Assembly (NCBI GenBank): GCA_024703855.1
Contig: CP087965.1
Location: 5,200,001 to 5,264,000, forward strand
DNA: 64,000 bases
Origin: Polaromonas sp. P2-4
GTDB lineage: Bacteria > Pseudomonadota > Gammaproteobacteria > Burkholderiales > Burkholderiaceae_C
Direction: 5' to 3'
Position numbers and translations under genes: made by a program. This document shows positions 18,606 to 29,390 of this stretch, one piece after another (positions within the stretch are counted from its first letter, which is position 1; each line of letters starts with the position of its first letter). The notes below the pieces were generated by a model that saw only the letters and a list, made by a program, of their open reading frames with translations, was not told the DNA's origin and ran no database searches.

Positions 18606-19949
18606 TTAGATCACCCCGTCAAACATCAACACATCCACCTCATCGCCTATCGCCACATTGCCCTGGGCGTGATGCAGCACCATCAAGCCGTTGGCTTCGG
18701 CCATGGAGCGCAGCACGCCTGAGCCCTGGCTGCCGGTGGTTTTGACCTGCAGTGAGCCGTCGGGCGCGGTCGATACCCAGCCGCGCTGGTATTCGGTGCG
18801 GCCCGGTTTTTTGCGGATGGTCTCCAGGCTGCGTGCTTTGAGCAGCGGTGCGGGCGCTGCGCTGGCACCCATCATCTGCAGCAGGGCGGGGCGCACAAAA
18901 GCCAGAAAAGTCACCATGACGGCCACCGGATTGCCGGGCAGGCCAAACAGGATGGCGCCATTGGGGTTGCTATTGTTTTCATAGCTGCTTGCGCCCGTTA
19001 ATACTGGGCTGGAGGCCGATTTGACTGCTAATATGCGGCCCACAGCCATCGGACGGCCGGGCCGCATCGCAATGCGCCAGAAAGCCACATCCCCGAGTTT
19101 TTTCATCATGGTTTTGGTGAAGTCCGCCTCACCCACGCTGACACCCCCCGAGGTAATGATGGCGTCGGCCTGCGTTGCCGCCTGGCTGAACGCTGCTTCC
19201 AGCAGGGCCGGGTCGTCACGCACCACGCCCATATCGATCACCTGGCAGCCCAAACGGGTGAGCATGCCAAAGACGGTGTAGCGGTTGCTGTCGTACACCG
19301 CGCCTTCGCGCGGCGCCTCGCCCAACGACAAAATTTCGTCGCCGGTTGAAAAGTAGGCCACCCGCAGCGGGCGCCAGGTTTTTAATGTCTTAAGGCCTAA
19401 AGAGGCCGCCAGCCCAAGGCGGGCGGGCGTGAGCAGCTCACCTTTTTGTAGCGCTGGCTTGCCTTGCATGAGGTCTTCCCCGCGCAGGCGGCGGTTGTCG
19501 CCGGGCTTTAGCAGCTTGGGGGGAATGGTGATCACATCACCCTGCACGGCAACAAACTCCTGCGGCACCACCGTGTCCAGCCCTTGCGGCATGATGGCGC
19601 CCGTCATGATCTTCACGCACTGGCCGGGCAAAACGCGGCCATCGTTGCCCTGCCAGGCCTTGCCCGCCAGCGCTGTGCCCACCACCTGCAGCTCAAGCGC
19701 CGCATTTTCTGTCAGTTGCTGGCCGGCCAACGCGTAGCCGTCCATGGCCGAGTTGTCATGGGGCGGTACATCAAAGGGCGACACCACGTCTTCTGCCAGC
19801 ACCCGGCCCAGCGCTTCGAACAGAGGCAGCTCAATGACATCCTGAACTGGCGTGACCAGTTTGGACAAAAAGGCCAGCACCTGATCGGCGGACAGGGCCT
19901 GCGGGTCGTAGCCCTGCAGCTCCGCGGCAATCTGGTCCAGGGTTTTCAC
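18606..19949 (-). CDS. moeA: Molybdopterin molybdotransferase MoeA, with an in-frame repeat insertion
   Basis: 447 residues; inserts molybdate into adenylylated molybdopterin. Motifs: [36 protein letters not shown], the DEILSLG region, [26 protein letters not shown] and [15 protein letters not shown]. Between MAVGR and AILFGLPG, where most MoeA proteins have only a few residues, there are about 26 Ser/Asn-rich residues ([20 protein letters not shown]...). These are encoded by a copy of dispersed repeat family 1. The insertion lies in a surface loop next to the active site in known structures, so function may survive. It is the last gene of the moaA-mobA-moeA operon and overlaps mobA's stop. 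Confidence 0.95.
   Translation of the reverse strand: MKTLDQIAAELQGYDPQALSADQVLAFLSKLVTPVQDVIELPLFEALGRVLAEDVVSPFDVPPHDNSAMDGYALAGQQLTENAALELQVVGTALAGKAWQGNDGRVLPGQCVKIMTGAIMPQGLDTVVPQEFVAVQGDVITIPPKLLKPGDNRRLRGEDLMQGKPALQKGELLTPARLGLAASLGLKTLKTWRPLRVAYFSTGDEILSLGEAPREGAVYDSNRYTVFGMLTRLGCQVIDMGVVRDDPALLEAAFSQAATQADAIITSGGVSVGEADFTKTMMKKLGDVAFWRIAMRPGRPMAVGRILAVKSASSPVLTGASSYENNSNPNGAILFGLPGNPVAVMVTFLAFVRPALLQMMGASAAPAPLLKARSLETIRKKPGRTEYQRGWVSTAPDGSLQVKTTGSQGSGVLRSMAEANGLMVLHHAQGNVAIGDEVDVLMFDGVI
18967..19024 (+). repeat. Dispersed repeat family 1, copy B, inside moeA
   Basis: Contains ATAGCTGCTTGCGCCCGT, TACTGGGCTGGAGGCC and GATTT, matching copies at 1092 (reverse), 22761 and 47527. It sits inside moeA coding sequence, read antisense, without shifting the frame. 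Confidence 0.8.
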
Positions 19950-20604
19950 GGCAGGCGGGATTCCAGCAGATGCAGCTCGGCCAGCGTGTTGGCATTGACA
20001 AAACCGCGCACGTCGTCGCCAGGCTGGTCAAACGGCACGATGACGGTTTTGTGCTGCGCCGTCCACTCGTCGATTTTGCGACCACCGCCTTGGGTAAAAC
20101 GCACCAGGCTCTCCAGCATGCTGATGCGCATCAGGCAAAACACCGGTTGGGGCCTGAGTTGAACGTTTTTTTGCTCATCTTCTTCAGGTGCGGCGGCCAC
20201 GGCGAAGTCAGCGTCTTCGCGGGCAAAGGCCTCTATCAGGCGCGCCACCAGGTCTTGCGGAAACAAGGGGGTGTCGCAGGGCACTGTGAGCATGTAAGGC
20301 GTTTCGCAGCGCTCCAGGCCTGTTATGAAGCCGGCCAGCGGCCCGGCGAACTCGCCCAGGTCGGTGTTGTCGGGCCAGACCGGAACGCCAAAGGACTCGT
20401 AAGCGGCCAGATTGCGGTTGGCATTGATCATGATGTCGCCCACCTGGGGGAGAGCCGCATCAGGGCGTGCAGCGCCAGCGGCACGCCGTTGAAGCATTGC
20501 AGGCCTTTGTCGACACCGCCCATGCGGGAACCCCGGCCACCGGCCAGGATCACGGCGGTGATGGCTTCGGCGTGTAGCGGGGGATGAATGTCAACGTTCA
20601 TCAT
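19946..20604 (-). CDS. mobA: Molybdenum cofactor guanylyltransferase, frameshifted
   Basis: About 219 residues. Start ATG 20602-20604 overlaps the moaA stop (TGATG). The N-terminus has the nucleotide-binding loop [18 protein letters not shown], and a later conserved block [23 protein letters not shown] and [15 protein letters not shown]. The frame breaks near 20450; adding one C to the C-run restores [18 protein letters not shown]. It attaches GMP to molybdopterin, giving the bis-MGD cofactor of DMSO-reductase-type enzymes. It overlaps moeA by 4 nt. Confidence 0.9.
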
Positions 20605-21727
20605 CAGCCTCCGATGTAACTCATTTCAACCCTCTTCAGACTCCCTGCGGAGCCGACATCTGCCGGCAATTCCGCGCGCAGTTCCGAATAACGGTCTGTG
20701 CGCCCCTGCCAGATGTGGCCCACGGCTGCCGCGATCTGCTCGTCTGTGTATTGTTCATTGCGCAGCAGGGCACGCAGGTCGTGCCCCTGGCTGGCAAACA
20801 GGCATAAGAACAGTTTGCCTTCGGTGGACAGCCGCGCCCGGTTGCAGTCGCTGCAAAAGGCCTGCGTGACGCTGCTGATGACACCGATCTCGCCCGCACC
20901 ATCGGCATAGCGCCAGCGCTCGGCGGTTTCACCCAGGTAGTTCGGGTTGATGGGCGTGAGGGGGAATTCGGCGTTGAGGCGCTCAATGACCTGCGCCGAA
21001 GGCAGCACCTCGTCCATGCGCCAGCCATTGGTGGCCCCCACGTCCATGTATTCAATAAAACGCAGTACCACGCCCGAGTTGCGGAAGTGTCTGGCCATCG
21101 GAATGATCTCGGCATCGTTGGTGCCGCGCTTGACGACCATGTTGACCTTGATGGGGGCCAGCCCTACTTTTTGCGCCGCCTCGATGCCCTTGAGTACCTC
21201 GGCCACCGGAAAGTCCACATCGTTCATGCTGCGGAAAGTGGCATCGTCCAGCCCGTCCAGGCTCACGGTCACGCGCTGCAGCCCGGCATCCTTCAGTGAC
21301 TGGGCTTTTGGCCAGCAGCGAGGCATTGGTCGTCAGCGTGATGTCCAGTGGCTTGCCGGCGGGTGTTTGCAGTTTCGCCAGCATTTCAATCAGCACTTCA
21401 AGGTGCTTGCGCAGCAAGGGTTCGCCGCCTGTCAGCCGGATTTTCTCAACACCGTGCGCTACAAAAATGCGCGCCAGGCGGGTGATTTCCTCAAAGCTCA
21501 GCAGCGAGCTTTGCGGCAAAAAGGCGTAGTCCTTGTTAAACACCTCGCTGCGGCATGCAGTAGCTGCAGCGAAAGTTGCAGCGGTCCGTCACGCTGATGC
21601 GCAAATCGTGCAGCGGCCGACCCAGGGTGTCGCTCAGCAGGCCAGTGGGTGCCTGCAGCCGGGCAGGAATATACGGCACGCGGCTTGCGTAGCGGATGTC
21701 TGCCAGAGGAATTATTTTGTTTGTCAT
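20604..21727 (-). CDS. moaA: GTP 3',8-cyclase MoaA, frameshifted twice
   Basis: About 375 residues from ATG 21727 ([21 protein letters not shown]). Radical-SAM cluster in [13 protein letters not shown], the [10 protein letters not shown] motif, the C-terminal second Fe-S cluster ([10 protein letters not shown]...LCLF) and the terminal GG of SYIGG are all present. Breaks lie at 21549 (extra T on the plus strand within CGCTGCGG) and near 21310 (two A lost from an A-run, restoring [17 protein letters not shown]). It starts molybdopterin synthesis. Upstream a short hairpin (21735-21764, GGCC/GGAG arms) lies in the leader; I do not see a convincing Moco riboswitch. Confidence 0.92.
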
Positions 21728-21984
21728 GGTGAATGGCCTAATAGGAGAATTTACTCCATTGGCCCTGCTTAAGGTAGATAACGCGCCCTTGTCCCCAATA
21801 GGCGAACGTGATGCGGGCCAGGAGCCTGTCGGGCTTGGGGCGTCGAAAGCAAAAATTGGCCCCAGCGAGGACCGTTTTTGCCGGATTTTCAGGCCCCTAG
21901 CCCCGTTATGGGGCAAGAAGACGGTGAAAAATGGACCGCCGCGGGCCGATTTGCAGCCGAAGCCTCCCAAGTCCGACAGGCGTC

Positions 21985-22746
21985 CTAGACGCAGCGTGCG
22001 CCGTCCACCTCAATGCACACGCCGCTGATGAAGTCGGCCTCGTCGCTGGCCAAATACAGGGCCGCGTTGGCCACGTCCAGCGCACTGGAAAAGCGCCCCA
22101 GCGGAATGCTGGCCCGGAATATGGCCTTGCGTTCCTCATCCAGCGGGCCGCCGGCAAACTCGGCCGACAGACCCGTGTCGGGGTTGAACACCGGGTTGAT
22201 GCAGTTCACACGGATGTTGTCGGGGCCCAGCTCGGCCGCCAGCGACTTCGAGGTGGTGATCACCGCGCCCTTGGAGCCGTTGTACCAGGTCAGGCCTGGG
22301 CGCGGGCGCACGCCGGCCGTCGAGGCAATGTTGATGAAACTGCCGCCACCCTGCGCCCGAAACACCGGCGTGGCGTGAATCGTTGCGAGGTAAATGCTTT
22401 TGACGTTGATGGCGTAGCACTTGTCAAAGTCGTCTTCGCTGACCTCGAGCGCGGGCTGGTTGCGGTGCGTCCAGCCCGCGTTGTTGACCATCACATCGAG
22501 CTTGCCGTAACGCTGCACGGCGGCGTCCACCAGTGCTTTGACCTCATCAGACTTCGTTACATCGGCCGCAAAAAACGAAGCCACGCCGCCCGCCTTGACA
22601 ATGTCCGCCACTACTTTTTCACCCAGCGCCACGTTGATGTCGTTCACGATGACCTGGGCACCTTCAGCCGCCAGCCGTTTGGCAATGCCTTCGCCAATAC
22701 CGCCGCCTGAGCCGGTGACGATGATGGATTTGTTCTCGAGTCGCAT
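21985..22746 (-). CDS. SDR family oxidoreductase
   Basis: 253 residues, classical short-chain dehydrogenase. Cofactor loop [21 protein letters not shown] motif, catalytic Ser in NIASTAGV, YxxxK as YNGSKGA, and the C-terminal [13 protein letters not shown] typical of 3-oxoacyl-ACP reductase/glucose dehydrogenase-like enzymes. The Asp after beta-2 (VNDINVAL) favours NAD. It precedes the first sugar-acid locus and may be a sugar or sugar-acid dehydrogenase; this is only inferred from the neighbours. Confidence 0.9.
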   Translation of the reverse strand: MRLENKSIIVTGSGGGIGEGIAKRLAAEGAQVIVNDINVALGEKVVADIVKAGGVASFFAADVTKSDEVKALVDAAVQRYGKLDVMVNNAGWTHRNQPALEVSEDDFDKCYAINVKSIYLATIHATPVFRAQGGGSFINIASTAGVRPRPGLTWYNGSKGAVITTSKSLAAELGPDNIRVNCINPVFNPDTGLSAEFAGGPLDEERKAIFRASIPLGRFSSALDVANAALYLASDEADFISGVCIEVDGARCV

Positions 22747-22760
22747 TCCTGAATTTCCTT

Positions 22761-22818
22761 TTGCTACGTATTTGATAGTGGCTTGCGCCCGTTGTTGTTG
22801 GGCTGGGTGCCGGTTTTA
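22761..22818 (+). repeat. Dispersed repeat family 1, copy C
   Basis: TTGCTACGTATTTGATAG then GGCTTGCGCCCGTTG and TTGGGCTGG, the same core as the other copies, lying just upstream of the SDR start. Confidence 0.7.
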
Positions 22819-22932
22819 TTCGTGATGTGTCCACATGCGCAGAATCTTGACATGGTAGTACTCGCCGCACCCGCGACCTTTCTGCCCAAGACTCTGGATA
22901 TAGGGAGAAATTTTGGGTTTTGCATACCCCAG

Positions 22933-24210
22933 CTATTTTCCTTGAAGCGGCATGAACCAATACACCAGCCAGACCACCGCCAGGGCCACGATCGATCCGG
23001 CGCCGACCCGGGATGCAAAGGCCAGCCCACCGGAGATAGTGGCGGCGATCAGTTTGCTGACCACATTGGTGGAAAACCCCAGCAGCACCGCCCACAGAAT
23101 CTGCGCCGGATGCAGTTGACCGCTGGCGCCCAGCGACAGCACCGAGGTGGCGGCGGCATGGGCGTCGGCAAAACCGGCAATGGCGGCGCCGACACCGGCT
23201 GCAGTATGGCCGAAATAGCCATTGGCCAGCGCGACTGCGCTGGTCACGATGGTCAGGATCAGGGCAAAACCAAGTGCGTGCACCAGGTTGAATGCATGTC
23301 CCTGGGTGACCGGAGCCTCGGCAGTCTCGCGGTGCGCGAGCACGCTGATGCCGGCGATGATGATGGAACAGATCCAGCCCGCCAGCAGGCTGGGCGCCAA
23401 GGTGGCGAGCGCCGCTGGGTGGATGGCCGCTGCCACCAGAAACAGCTGGGGAATGGTGGCGACACTCGAAAACAGTGCGCCGGATACGCAGGCACTGAGC
23501 AGTTCGGGCTGCCGACGCGCCTTCAAGCCCATGGCGGCGATGGTCGCGGTACTGGAAACGAAGCCCGATGCCAGTCCCGACAAGGAGTAGCCAAGCCGCG
23601 CACCGCCGATGCGCAGGGCGACGTAGCCAGCGGCCTGGAGTGCCATCAACAACACCACCAGCCCCCAGATCCGGCGCGGGTTGGCACCGGCCAGCCATGC
23701 AATTGACTGGTTGGGCAACAGCGGCAGCACCACCAGTGCTGCGCCAGCCAGCACCAGGCCATCGCGCAGCTCGGTGGCTGACAGCAGCTCTATCGAAAAA
23801 CGATGCAAGGCACTGCGTGCCACCAGCAGGCCGGCCACGATGACGGCGGTGCCGGCCGACATGGCAGGATAGGAGAGGGCTGCCACACCCAGCAGATAGG
23901 TGATGAACAGGGCGATTTCGGTGGTGGTGCCGGGATCTTTCGATCGATCACGCCAATACGAAATCACGATCAGCGCCGCTATCAGCAGCGCGCCGATGAT
24001 CACCAGCCAGGGTTGATCCAGTGCCTGCGCCAGCGCCCCGCTGAAGGCGGCCAGTGTGAAAGTGCGGACGCCGGCCAGTCCCCGGTTCGGCCCGCTACCC
24101 TTGCGCCGTTCGCGCTCGATTCCGATCAGCAGACCGCTACCGAGCGCCACTGCGAAGCCGATCAGCACATTCTCATCAATATCCATAGGCACTTTGAAAC
24201 AGTTTGCCAC
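22933..24210 (-). CDS. MgtC/DUF4010 family integral membrane protein
   Basis: 425 residues, almost entirely hydrophobic, with about 11-12 predicted membrane helices. The N-terminal third carries the MgtC/SapB-like signature LLIGIERERRKGSGPNRGLAGVRTF; the rest fits DUF4010. Members are of unknown function, though MgtC-like proteins have been linked to Mg2+ limitation. It starts MANCFKVPMDIDENVLIGFA at 24210; a start at MDIDENVL is also possible. It lies between the SDR and aldehyde dehydrogenase genes in the same direction. Confidence 0.85.
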   Translation of the reverse strand: MANCFKVPMDIDENVLIGFAVALGSGLLIGIERERRKGSGPNRGLAGVRTFTLAAFSGALAQALDQPWLVIIGALLIAALIVISYWRDRSKDPGTTTEIALFITYLLGVAALSYPAMSAGTAVIVAGLLVARSALHRFSIELLSATELRDGLVLAGAALVVLPLLPNQSIAWLAGANPRRIWGLVVLLMALQAAGYVALRIGGARLGYSLSGLASGFVSSTATIAAMGLKARRQPELLSACVSGALFSSVATIPQLFLVAAAIHPAALATLAPSLLAGWICSIIIAGISVLAHRETAEAPVTQGHAFNLVHALGFALILTIVTSAVALANGYFGHTAAGVGAAIAGFADAHAAATSVLSLGASGQLHPAQILWAVLLGFSTNVVSKLIAATISGGLAFASRVGAGSIVALAVVWLVYWFMPLQGK

Positions 24211-24282
24211 GGTAGACAGGCATCACGGCAGACAGGCATCACCCATCACCCGGCACGATCACGCAGATCTGTATCTTTCGGA

Positions 24283-25722
24283 TTAACCATGTTTAATCGC
24301 TACCGTCTTCAGTGTCGTAAACCCATACAGCGCCTCAAACCCCTTCTCACGCCCATAACCCGACGACTTCACGCCGCCAAACGGCAGCTCCACGCCACCG
24401 CCAGCACCATAGTTGTTGATGAACACCTGGCCGCTTTTCACACGTTTGGCCATACGGAACTGGCGGGCGCCGTCCGCGTCCAGATGCCGGCTACCAGGCC
24501 GAACTGCGTGGCGTTGGCGAGTTCAACGGCTTGGTCTTCGTTCTTGAAGCTCATGGCGCACAGCACCGGGCCAAACACTTCTTCCTGCGCCAGCCGGTGC
24601 ATCACCGGCACGTCGCGCAGCAGGGTGGGGGCCTGGTAAAAGCCGGTGTCGGGGGCTTCGTCAACAATCTGGCCTTGCGCCACCATGGGGATGTTGGCCA
24701 CATGTGCATCGCTTAAGAAATCCCAGACGCGCTGCTGCTGGCTTTGGCGAATCAGCGGGCCCACGTCGAGGTCCATGGCGGCCGGACCCACGCGCAGGTT
24801 CTCAAAGGCTTGGCCCAGACGCTCCAGCAGGGGCTCGTAAATGGCTTGCTCCACCAAGAGGCGGGAGCCGGCGGAGCAGGTTTGCCCGGCGTTTTGCACG
24901 ATGGCGTTGATGATGGTCGGGATGGCGGCATCCAGGTCGGCATCGGCAAAGACAATTTGCGGGCTTTTACCGCCCAGCTCCAGCGTGACCGGGCAATGGC
25001 GCTCGGCTGCTACCTGCTGGATGATCGTGCCGACCGAAGGGCTGCCGGTAAAGCTGATGTGGTCAATACCCGGGTGGCGGGCCAGCGCGTCGCCTACCTC
25101 ATGGCCGTAGCCGGTCACGATGTTGATGGCGCCGGCTGGAAAACCAACTTCTGCCGCCAGCTGGGCCACCCTGAATCAGCGACAGGCAGGCATCTTCAGC
25201 CGGTTTAACCACGCACACATTGCCGGCCGCCAGCGCGCCGCCCACGCTGCGGCCAAAAATCTGCATCGGGTAGTTCCACGGAATGACGTGGCCAGTGACA
25301 CCGTGCGGTTCGCGCCAGGTCATGACGCTGTAGCCTTCCTGGTAGGGAATGGTCTCGCCGTGCAGCTTGTCGCAGGCACCGGCGTAAAACTCAAAGTAGC
25401 GCACCAGCGCCGCCGCATCTGCCTTGGCCTGCTTCACAGGTTTGCCGCAGTCGCGCTGCTCGATCAGCGCCAGTTCTTCAGCGTGCTCGGCCACCTTGGC
25501 TGACAGGCGCATCAACAGGCGGCCGCGTTCTGCCGCGCTAAACCTTCGCCAAACCAGCTCCAGGCAGTCGCGGGCACTGCCCACGGCCACATCAATGTCG
25601 TGCGCGTTGCTGCGCTGGATTTCGTCAAAAACCTGGCCGTCAGACGGGTCAACAACGGGAATGGTTTTGCCGGAGGAGGATGGGATGGAGGCGTTGGCGA
25701 TGTAATTGAGTTGCATGCGCAT
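24283..25722 (-). CDS. NAD-dependent aldehyde dehydrogenase, two indels
   Basis: About 479 residues. N-terminus MRMQLNYIANASIPSSSG; PWNYPMQIFGRSVGGALAAGN; catalytic Glu in TLELGGKSPQIVF; catalytic Cys in NAGQTCSAGSRLL; EEVFGPVL; C-terminus GGVELPFGGVKSSGYGREKG. Breaks lie at 25172 (extra T splitting CG, restoring SLIRVAQLAAEVGFPAG) and near 24475 (one base missing, restoring TRDGARQFRMAKRV). Divergent from the sugar-acid operon at 26008 with a shared dyad between them. A semialdehyde oxidation step in sugar-acid breakdown is the likely role. Confidence 0.92.
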
Positions 25723-25866
25723 GATTTTGCGTGAAAACCTTGCCTGCGCCTAAAAGCCGGTGGCAAGCCGCAACAGTGGATGTCAAAGACGTTGCGGCAT
25801 GACCTTGATTCCTTGGTATTTACCCCGTCACCGCTTTCGGTACTTACCCGAATGAATGGTTTTTTG

Positions 25867-25881
25867 TCCCAAATCGTGGGA
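25867..25881. promoter_or_regulatory. Operator-like dyad TCCCA-N5-TGGGA (locus 1)
   Basis: TCCCAAATCGTGGGA, a perfect 5+5 bp dyad with a 5-bp spacer, between the divergent aldehyde dehydrogenase (start 25722) and the operon starting at 26008. The same dyad with the same spacing occurs three times at 56634-56897 in the other sugar-acid locus. Confidence 0.65.
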
Positions 25882-26007
25882 TTGAATTCTGTTTGGCGGG
25901 GCGTCCCGGCTTGATGCCCGCTCAGCCCTGAACCACAATGAACGCGTCCATTCGGAACACGGTTTCCTTGGACTTTCAGTCTTCAATCAATTTACTCAGG
26001 CATCAGC

Positions 26008-27088
26008 ATGTACATCGGAGAACAACTCATCAACCCCAGCGCCGAGCGTTTGCGCCTGTCGACCCAGCTCGGCGTGGAGCGAGTGGTCATCGACAACCGC
26101 GGCACCGACCTGGTGGCGCCCGGCGGCCTTTGGGATGTCACTAAACTGCGCGCTTACCGTGAATGGGTGGAGAGCTTCGGCCTGAAGATTGACCTGTTTG
26201 CGCTGGATGTGGGCGCCATCCTGCTGGACTTTCTGACCGACGAGGCCAGTGCCCGCCGCCAGGCCGAGGTGCTCAAGCAAAACATCCAGACCGCGGCCGA
26301 CGCGGGCCTGACCGCGCTCAAGTACAACGTGCAGATGGTGGGCATCACCCGCACCGGGCTGCAGGCCCGGGCGCGGCGGCGTGCAGTACTCGGGCTTCAA
26401 GCTCGCGGCCTATACCCCCCGAAGCCGACCGCCAGCATTCCTACTGGGGAGTCGGTTACCCGACCAACCAGGACGAGGGTGATGCCGAATCGGCCATGTT
26501 GTGTGGCCAGAAGTTGGCGAAAGAAGTGCCGCCTGTTACGGAAGAGGCCGGCTGGCGCGCGATTGAGTTCCTGGTGTCCAGCCTGGTGCCGGCGGCCGAA
26601 AAGCCGGCATCAAGCTCGCCTGCCATCCGCATGACCCGGCCTACCCGATTGGCGGGCTCAACGGGGTGGAGCATGTGCTGGGCTCCATCGAAGGCCTGCG
26701 CAGGTTCATCGCCTTGAGCGACAGCCCCGTGCACGGCCTGAATTTTTGCCAGGGCACGGTGGCCGAGATGGCGCCCGAACCGCACGTCTATGTGATCCGT
26801 GCGATTGAAGAATTCGCGCCGCGCATCTTTATGGTTCATTTCCGAAACATCAAGGGCGGCTACCTCGACTTTGCCGAGGTCTTCCCTGACGAAGGTGATG
26901 TCGACATGAACGAAGCCATCCGCGCTTACCAGCGCGCCGGTTACGCCGGCATCCTGTGCCCGGACCATGTGCCGTTGTCCGAGCTGGACCCCAACCGCGA
27001 GCGCTTCATGGCGTTTGCGCTGGGCTACACGCGCGGCCTGCTGCAGGCCGCCGGCTACCGCCCCAAGATCACCACGCTAGCCAACTAA
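26008..27088 (+). CDS. Mannonate dehydratase-like (UxuA family) TIM-barrel protein, three indels
   Basis: About 360 residues from ATG 26008 (MYIGEQLINPSAERL). The C-terminal third is UxuA-like: GLNFCQGTVAEM, IFMVHFRNIKGGYLDFAEVFPDEGDVDM, and ILCPDHVP. Breaks: an extra C near 26367 (restoring QAGRGGVQYSGFKLAAYTPEA), an extra C in the run at 26415-26420, and one base missing near 26600 (restoring AAEKAGIKLACHPHDPAYPIGG). Metal ligands Cys/His in NFCQG, VHFRN and PDHVP are present. It may dehydrate mannonate or a related aldonate to a 2-keto-3-deoxy acid. Confidence 0.8.
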
Positions 27089-27129
27089 AAAAATCCCTTT
27101 TCACTAACGACTACAGCAGGAGACAAAAC

Positions 27130-28146
27130 ATGATTCGACGCAACCTGATCCGCCTCGCCGCACTTGCCGCGCTGGGCACAGCCTTAACCATGGCCGCGCA
27201 CGCGCAGACCGACTACCCGAACAAGCCGGTCAAGGTGATCGTGCCATTCCCGGCCGGCGGCACCAGCGACATCATGGGACGCATGATCGCGGACGAGTTG
27301 TCCAAGGCGCTGAAGCAGCCTTTCGTGGTGGAGAACATTGGTGGCGCCGGCGGTGTCATCGGTGCCGAGCGCGCGGCCAAGGCCACGCCGGACGGCTACA
27401 CCCTGGTGCTCACGGGTGTGGGCTCGAACGCGGTGGCGCACGGCCTCAACCCCAAGCTGGGCTATGACTCGAACAAGGATTTCATTCATATCACCCAGAT
27501 CCATTCCGGCCCGAATGTGCTGGTGGTCCACCCCGGCACATCCCTCAAGACCTTCAAGGAACTGGTCGACTACGGCAAGGCCAACCCCGGCAAGCTGAAC
27601 TACGGCTATACCCACGCGGCGTCCGGCCACATGGCGATGGAGCTGCTCAAGCAGACTGTCGGCACCTGCACCGGCGCCAAGGGCAACCAGAGCTGCAAGG
27701 GCCTGTACATGGTGGGCATTCCCTACCGCGGCGGCGGCCCGATGATGACCGACATCCTGGGCGGCCAGATCCCGATGATGTTCATCAATCAGGACGTGGC
27801 CTTGCCCCACGTGAAGGCCGGCAAGCTGCGTGCCCTGGCCGTCTCCAGCCTGGAGCGCAATCCGCTTTACCCGGACGTGCCGACCATTGCCGAGTCAGGC
27901 TACCCGGGCTTCTCGGCGCTGTCCTGGTCAGGCCTGTCGGCGCCCAAGGGCACACCCAAGGTCATCGTGGACAAGCTCGAGGCCGCCGCCGTCAAGGCGA
28001 TGCAGAGCCCGGCCATCAAGGCCCGCATGGAATCACAGGGCTTTGTGGTGCCGGCGCTTGGGGCCGCCGACTACACGCAGTTTGTCCAGAAAGAAGTGGA
28101 CCGCTGGACCCGCGTGATCAATATCGCCGGCATCAAGGCCGAGTAA
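27130..28146 (+). CDS. Tripartite tricarboxylate transporter (Bug family) substrate-binding protein
   Basis: 338 residues from ATG 27130 after CAGGAGACAAAAC. Signal peptide MIRRNLIRLAALAALG...AHA. Bug-family motifs: DYPNKPVKVIVPFPAGGTSDIMGR, VVENIGGAGGVIGAERAAKATPDGYTL, and the C-terminal PDVPTIAESGYPGF. Bug proteins bind carboxylated ligands; no TctA or TctB membrane genes are in the window, so it is an orphan receptor as usual in Burkholderiales. Its position between two sugar-acid dehydratase genes suggests an aldonate or aldarate ligand. Confidence 0.92.
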   Translation: MIRRNLIRLAALAALGTALTMAAHAQTDYPNKPVKVIVPFPAGGTSDIMGRMIADELSKALKQPFVVENIGGAGGVIGAERAAKATPDGYTLVLTGVGSNAVAHGLNPKLGYDSNKDFIHITQIHSGPNVLVVHPGTSLKTFKELVDYGKANPGKLNYGYTHAASGHMAMELLKQTVGTCTGAKGNQSCKGLYMVGIPYRGGGPMMTDILGGQIPMMFINQDVALPHVKAGKLRALAVSSLERNPLYPDVPTIAESGYPGFSALSWSGLSAPKGTPKVIVDKLEAAAVKAMQSPAIKARMESQGFVVPALGAADYTQFVQKEVDRWTRVINIAGIKAE

Positions 28147-28185
28147 ATCAACCCAACCCACCCTAACCATGAAAAGGAATTTATT

Positions 28186-29335
28186 TTGAATACCGAAACC
28201 GCCGCCGGCGCTGACCGCATTGAATGGGTCGAAGTCTCGCTGGTCTACCTGCCTCTGGCCGCGCCCATCAGCGACGCAAAAGTCTTGACCGGCCGCCAGA
28301 AACCACTGCTTGAGATCGCCTTCATCTTTGCCGAGATCAGGACCCGCGATGGTTTTGATGGCATTGGCTTTGGCTATTCCAAGCGTGCCGGCGGCCCCGG
28401 CATGTACGCCCATGCCAAGGAGATCGCCTCTAACCTGTTGGGCGAAGACCCGAACGACATCGCCAAGCTGTGGGACAAGCTAATGTGGGCCGGCGCTTCC
28501 ATGGGCCGCAGCGGGCTTACCTCACAGGCCATCGCCCCGTTTGACATTGCGCTGTGGGACCTGAAGGCCAAGCGTGCGGGCCTGCCGCTGGCCAAGCTGC
28601 TGGGCGCGCACCGCGACAGCGTGCAGTGCTACAACACCTCGGGCGGCTATCTGTCGATGCCGATCGAGCAGGTGCTGAAAAATGTCGAAGCGTCCCGGGC
28701 CAGCGGCATTGGCGGCATCAAGATCAAGGTCGGCCAGCCTGACCTGCCGACCGACCTGAAGCGCGTGAAAGCCGTGCGTGAGTTGCTGGGCGAAGGTTTC
28801 CCGCTGATGGTCGACGCTAACCAGCAATGGGACCGACCCAAGGCCCAGCGCGCCTGCCGGGCCTTCGAGCCCTTTGACCTGACCTGGATCGAAGAGCCGC
28901 TGGATGCCTATGACTTTGAAGGCCACGCCGCGCTGGCGGTCAGCCTGGACACGCCGATCGCCACCGGCGAAATGCTCACCAGCTTTGGCGAGCACGCGCA
29001 GCTGATCATGGGCAACAGCAGCGATTTCGTGCAGCCCGACGCGCCGCGCGTGGGCGGCATCACGCCTTTCCTGCAAATCATGAGCCTGGCCTCTTTCAAG
29101 GGCCTGCAAGCTGGCACCGCACTTTGCGATGGAAATCCACTTGCATCTGGCGGCTGCCTACCCGGAAGAGCCTTGGCTCGAACACTTTGAGTGGCTGGAG
29201 CCGATGTTCAACGAACGGCTGGAGCTCAAGGACGGGCGCATGCATGTGCCGAATCGGCCGGGGCTGGGCTTTTCACTGAGCGAGCAGGCATTGGCCTGGA
29301 CGGCAGAGAAGGCGGCGTTCGGCAAACAGCCCTAG
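28186..29335 (+). CDS. Enolase-superfamily dehydratase (talarate/galactarate dehydratase-like), frameshifted
   Basis: About 383 residues from an unusual TTG start at 28186, supported by AAAAGGAA 7 nt upstream. KxK motif GGIKIKVGQPD, metal ligands in LMVDANQQWD, TWIEEPLDAYD and IATGEMLTS, and His in the C-terminal LAPHFAMEIHLHLAAAYP. The frame breaks at 29105; removing an extra T from GGCCTGCAAG restores KGRKLAPHF. The pattern fits the talarate/galactarate dehydratase group of the mandelate racemase subgroup; substrate uncertain. A separate remnant of a paralog's last 22 residues occurs at 45971. Confidence 0.85.
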
Positions 29336-29390
29336 GGCCGGGCGGCCCTCCGGGGCTGCTTCTTTACCGATTGGCGGTCGAATCGGTTTC

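Noticed and set aside
21728-21984. Molybdenum cofactor riboswitch upstream of moaA
   Set aside because: Only a short hairpin (21735-21764) is visible; I cannot match the conserved Moco-element stems.
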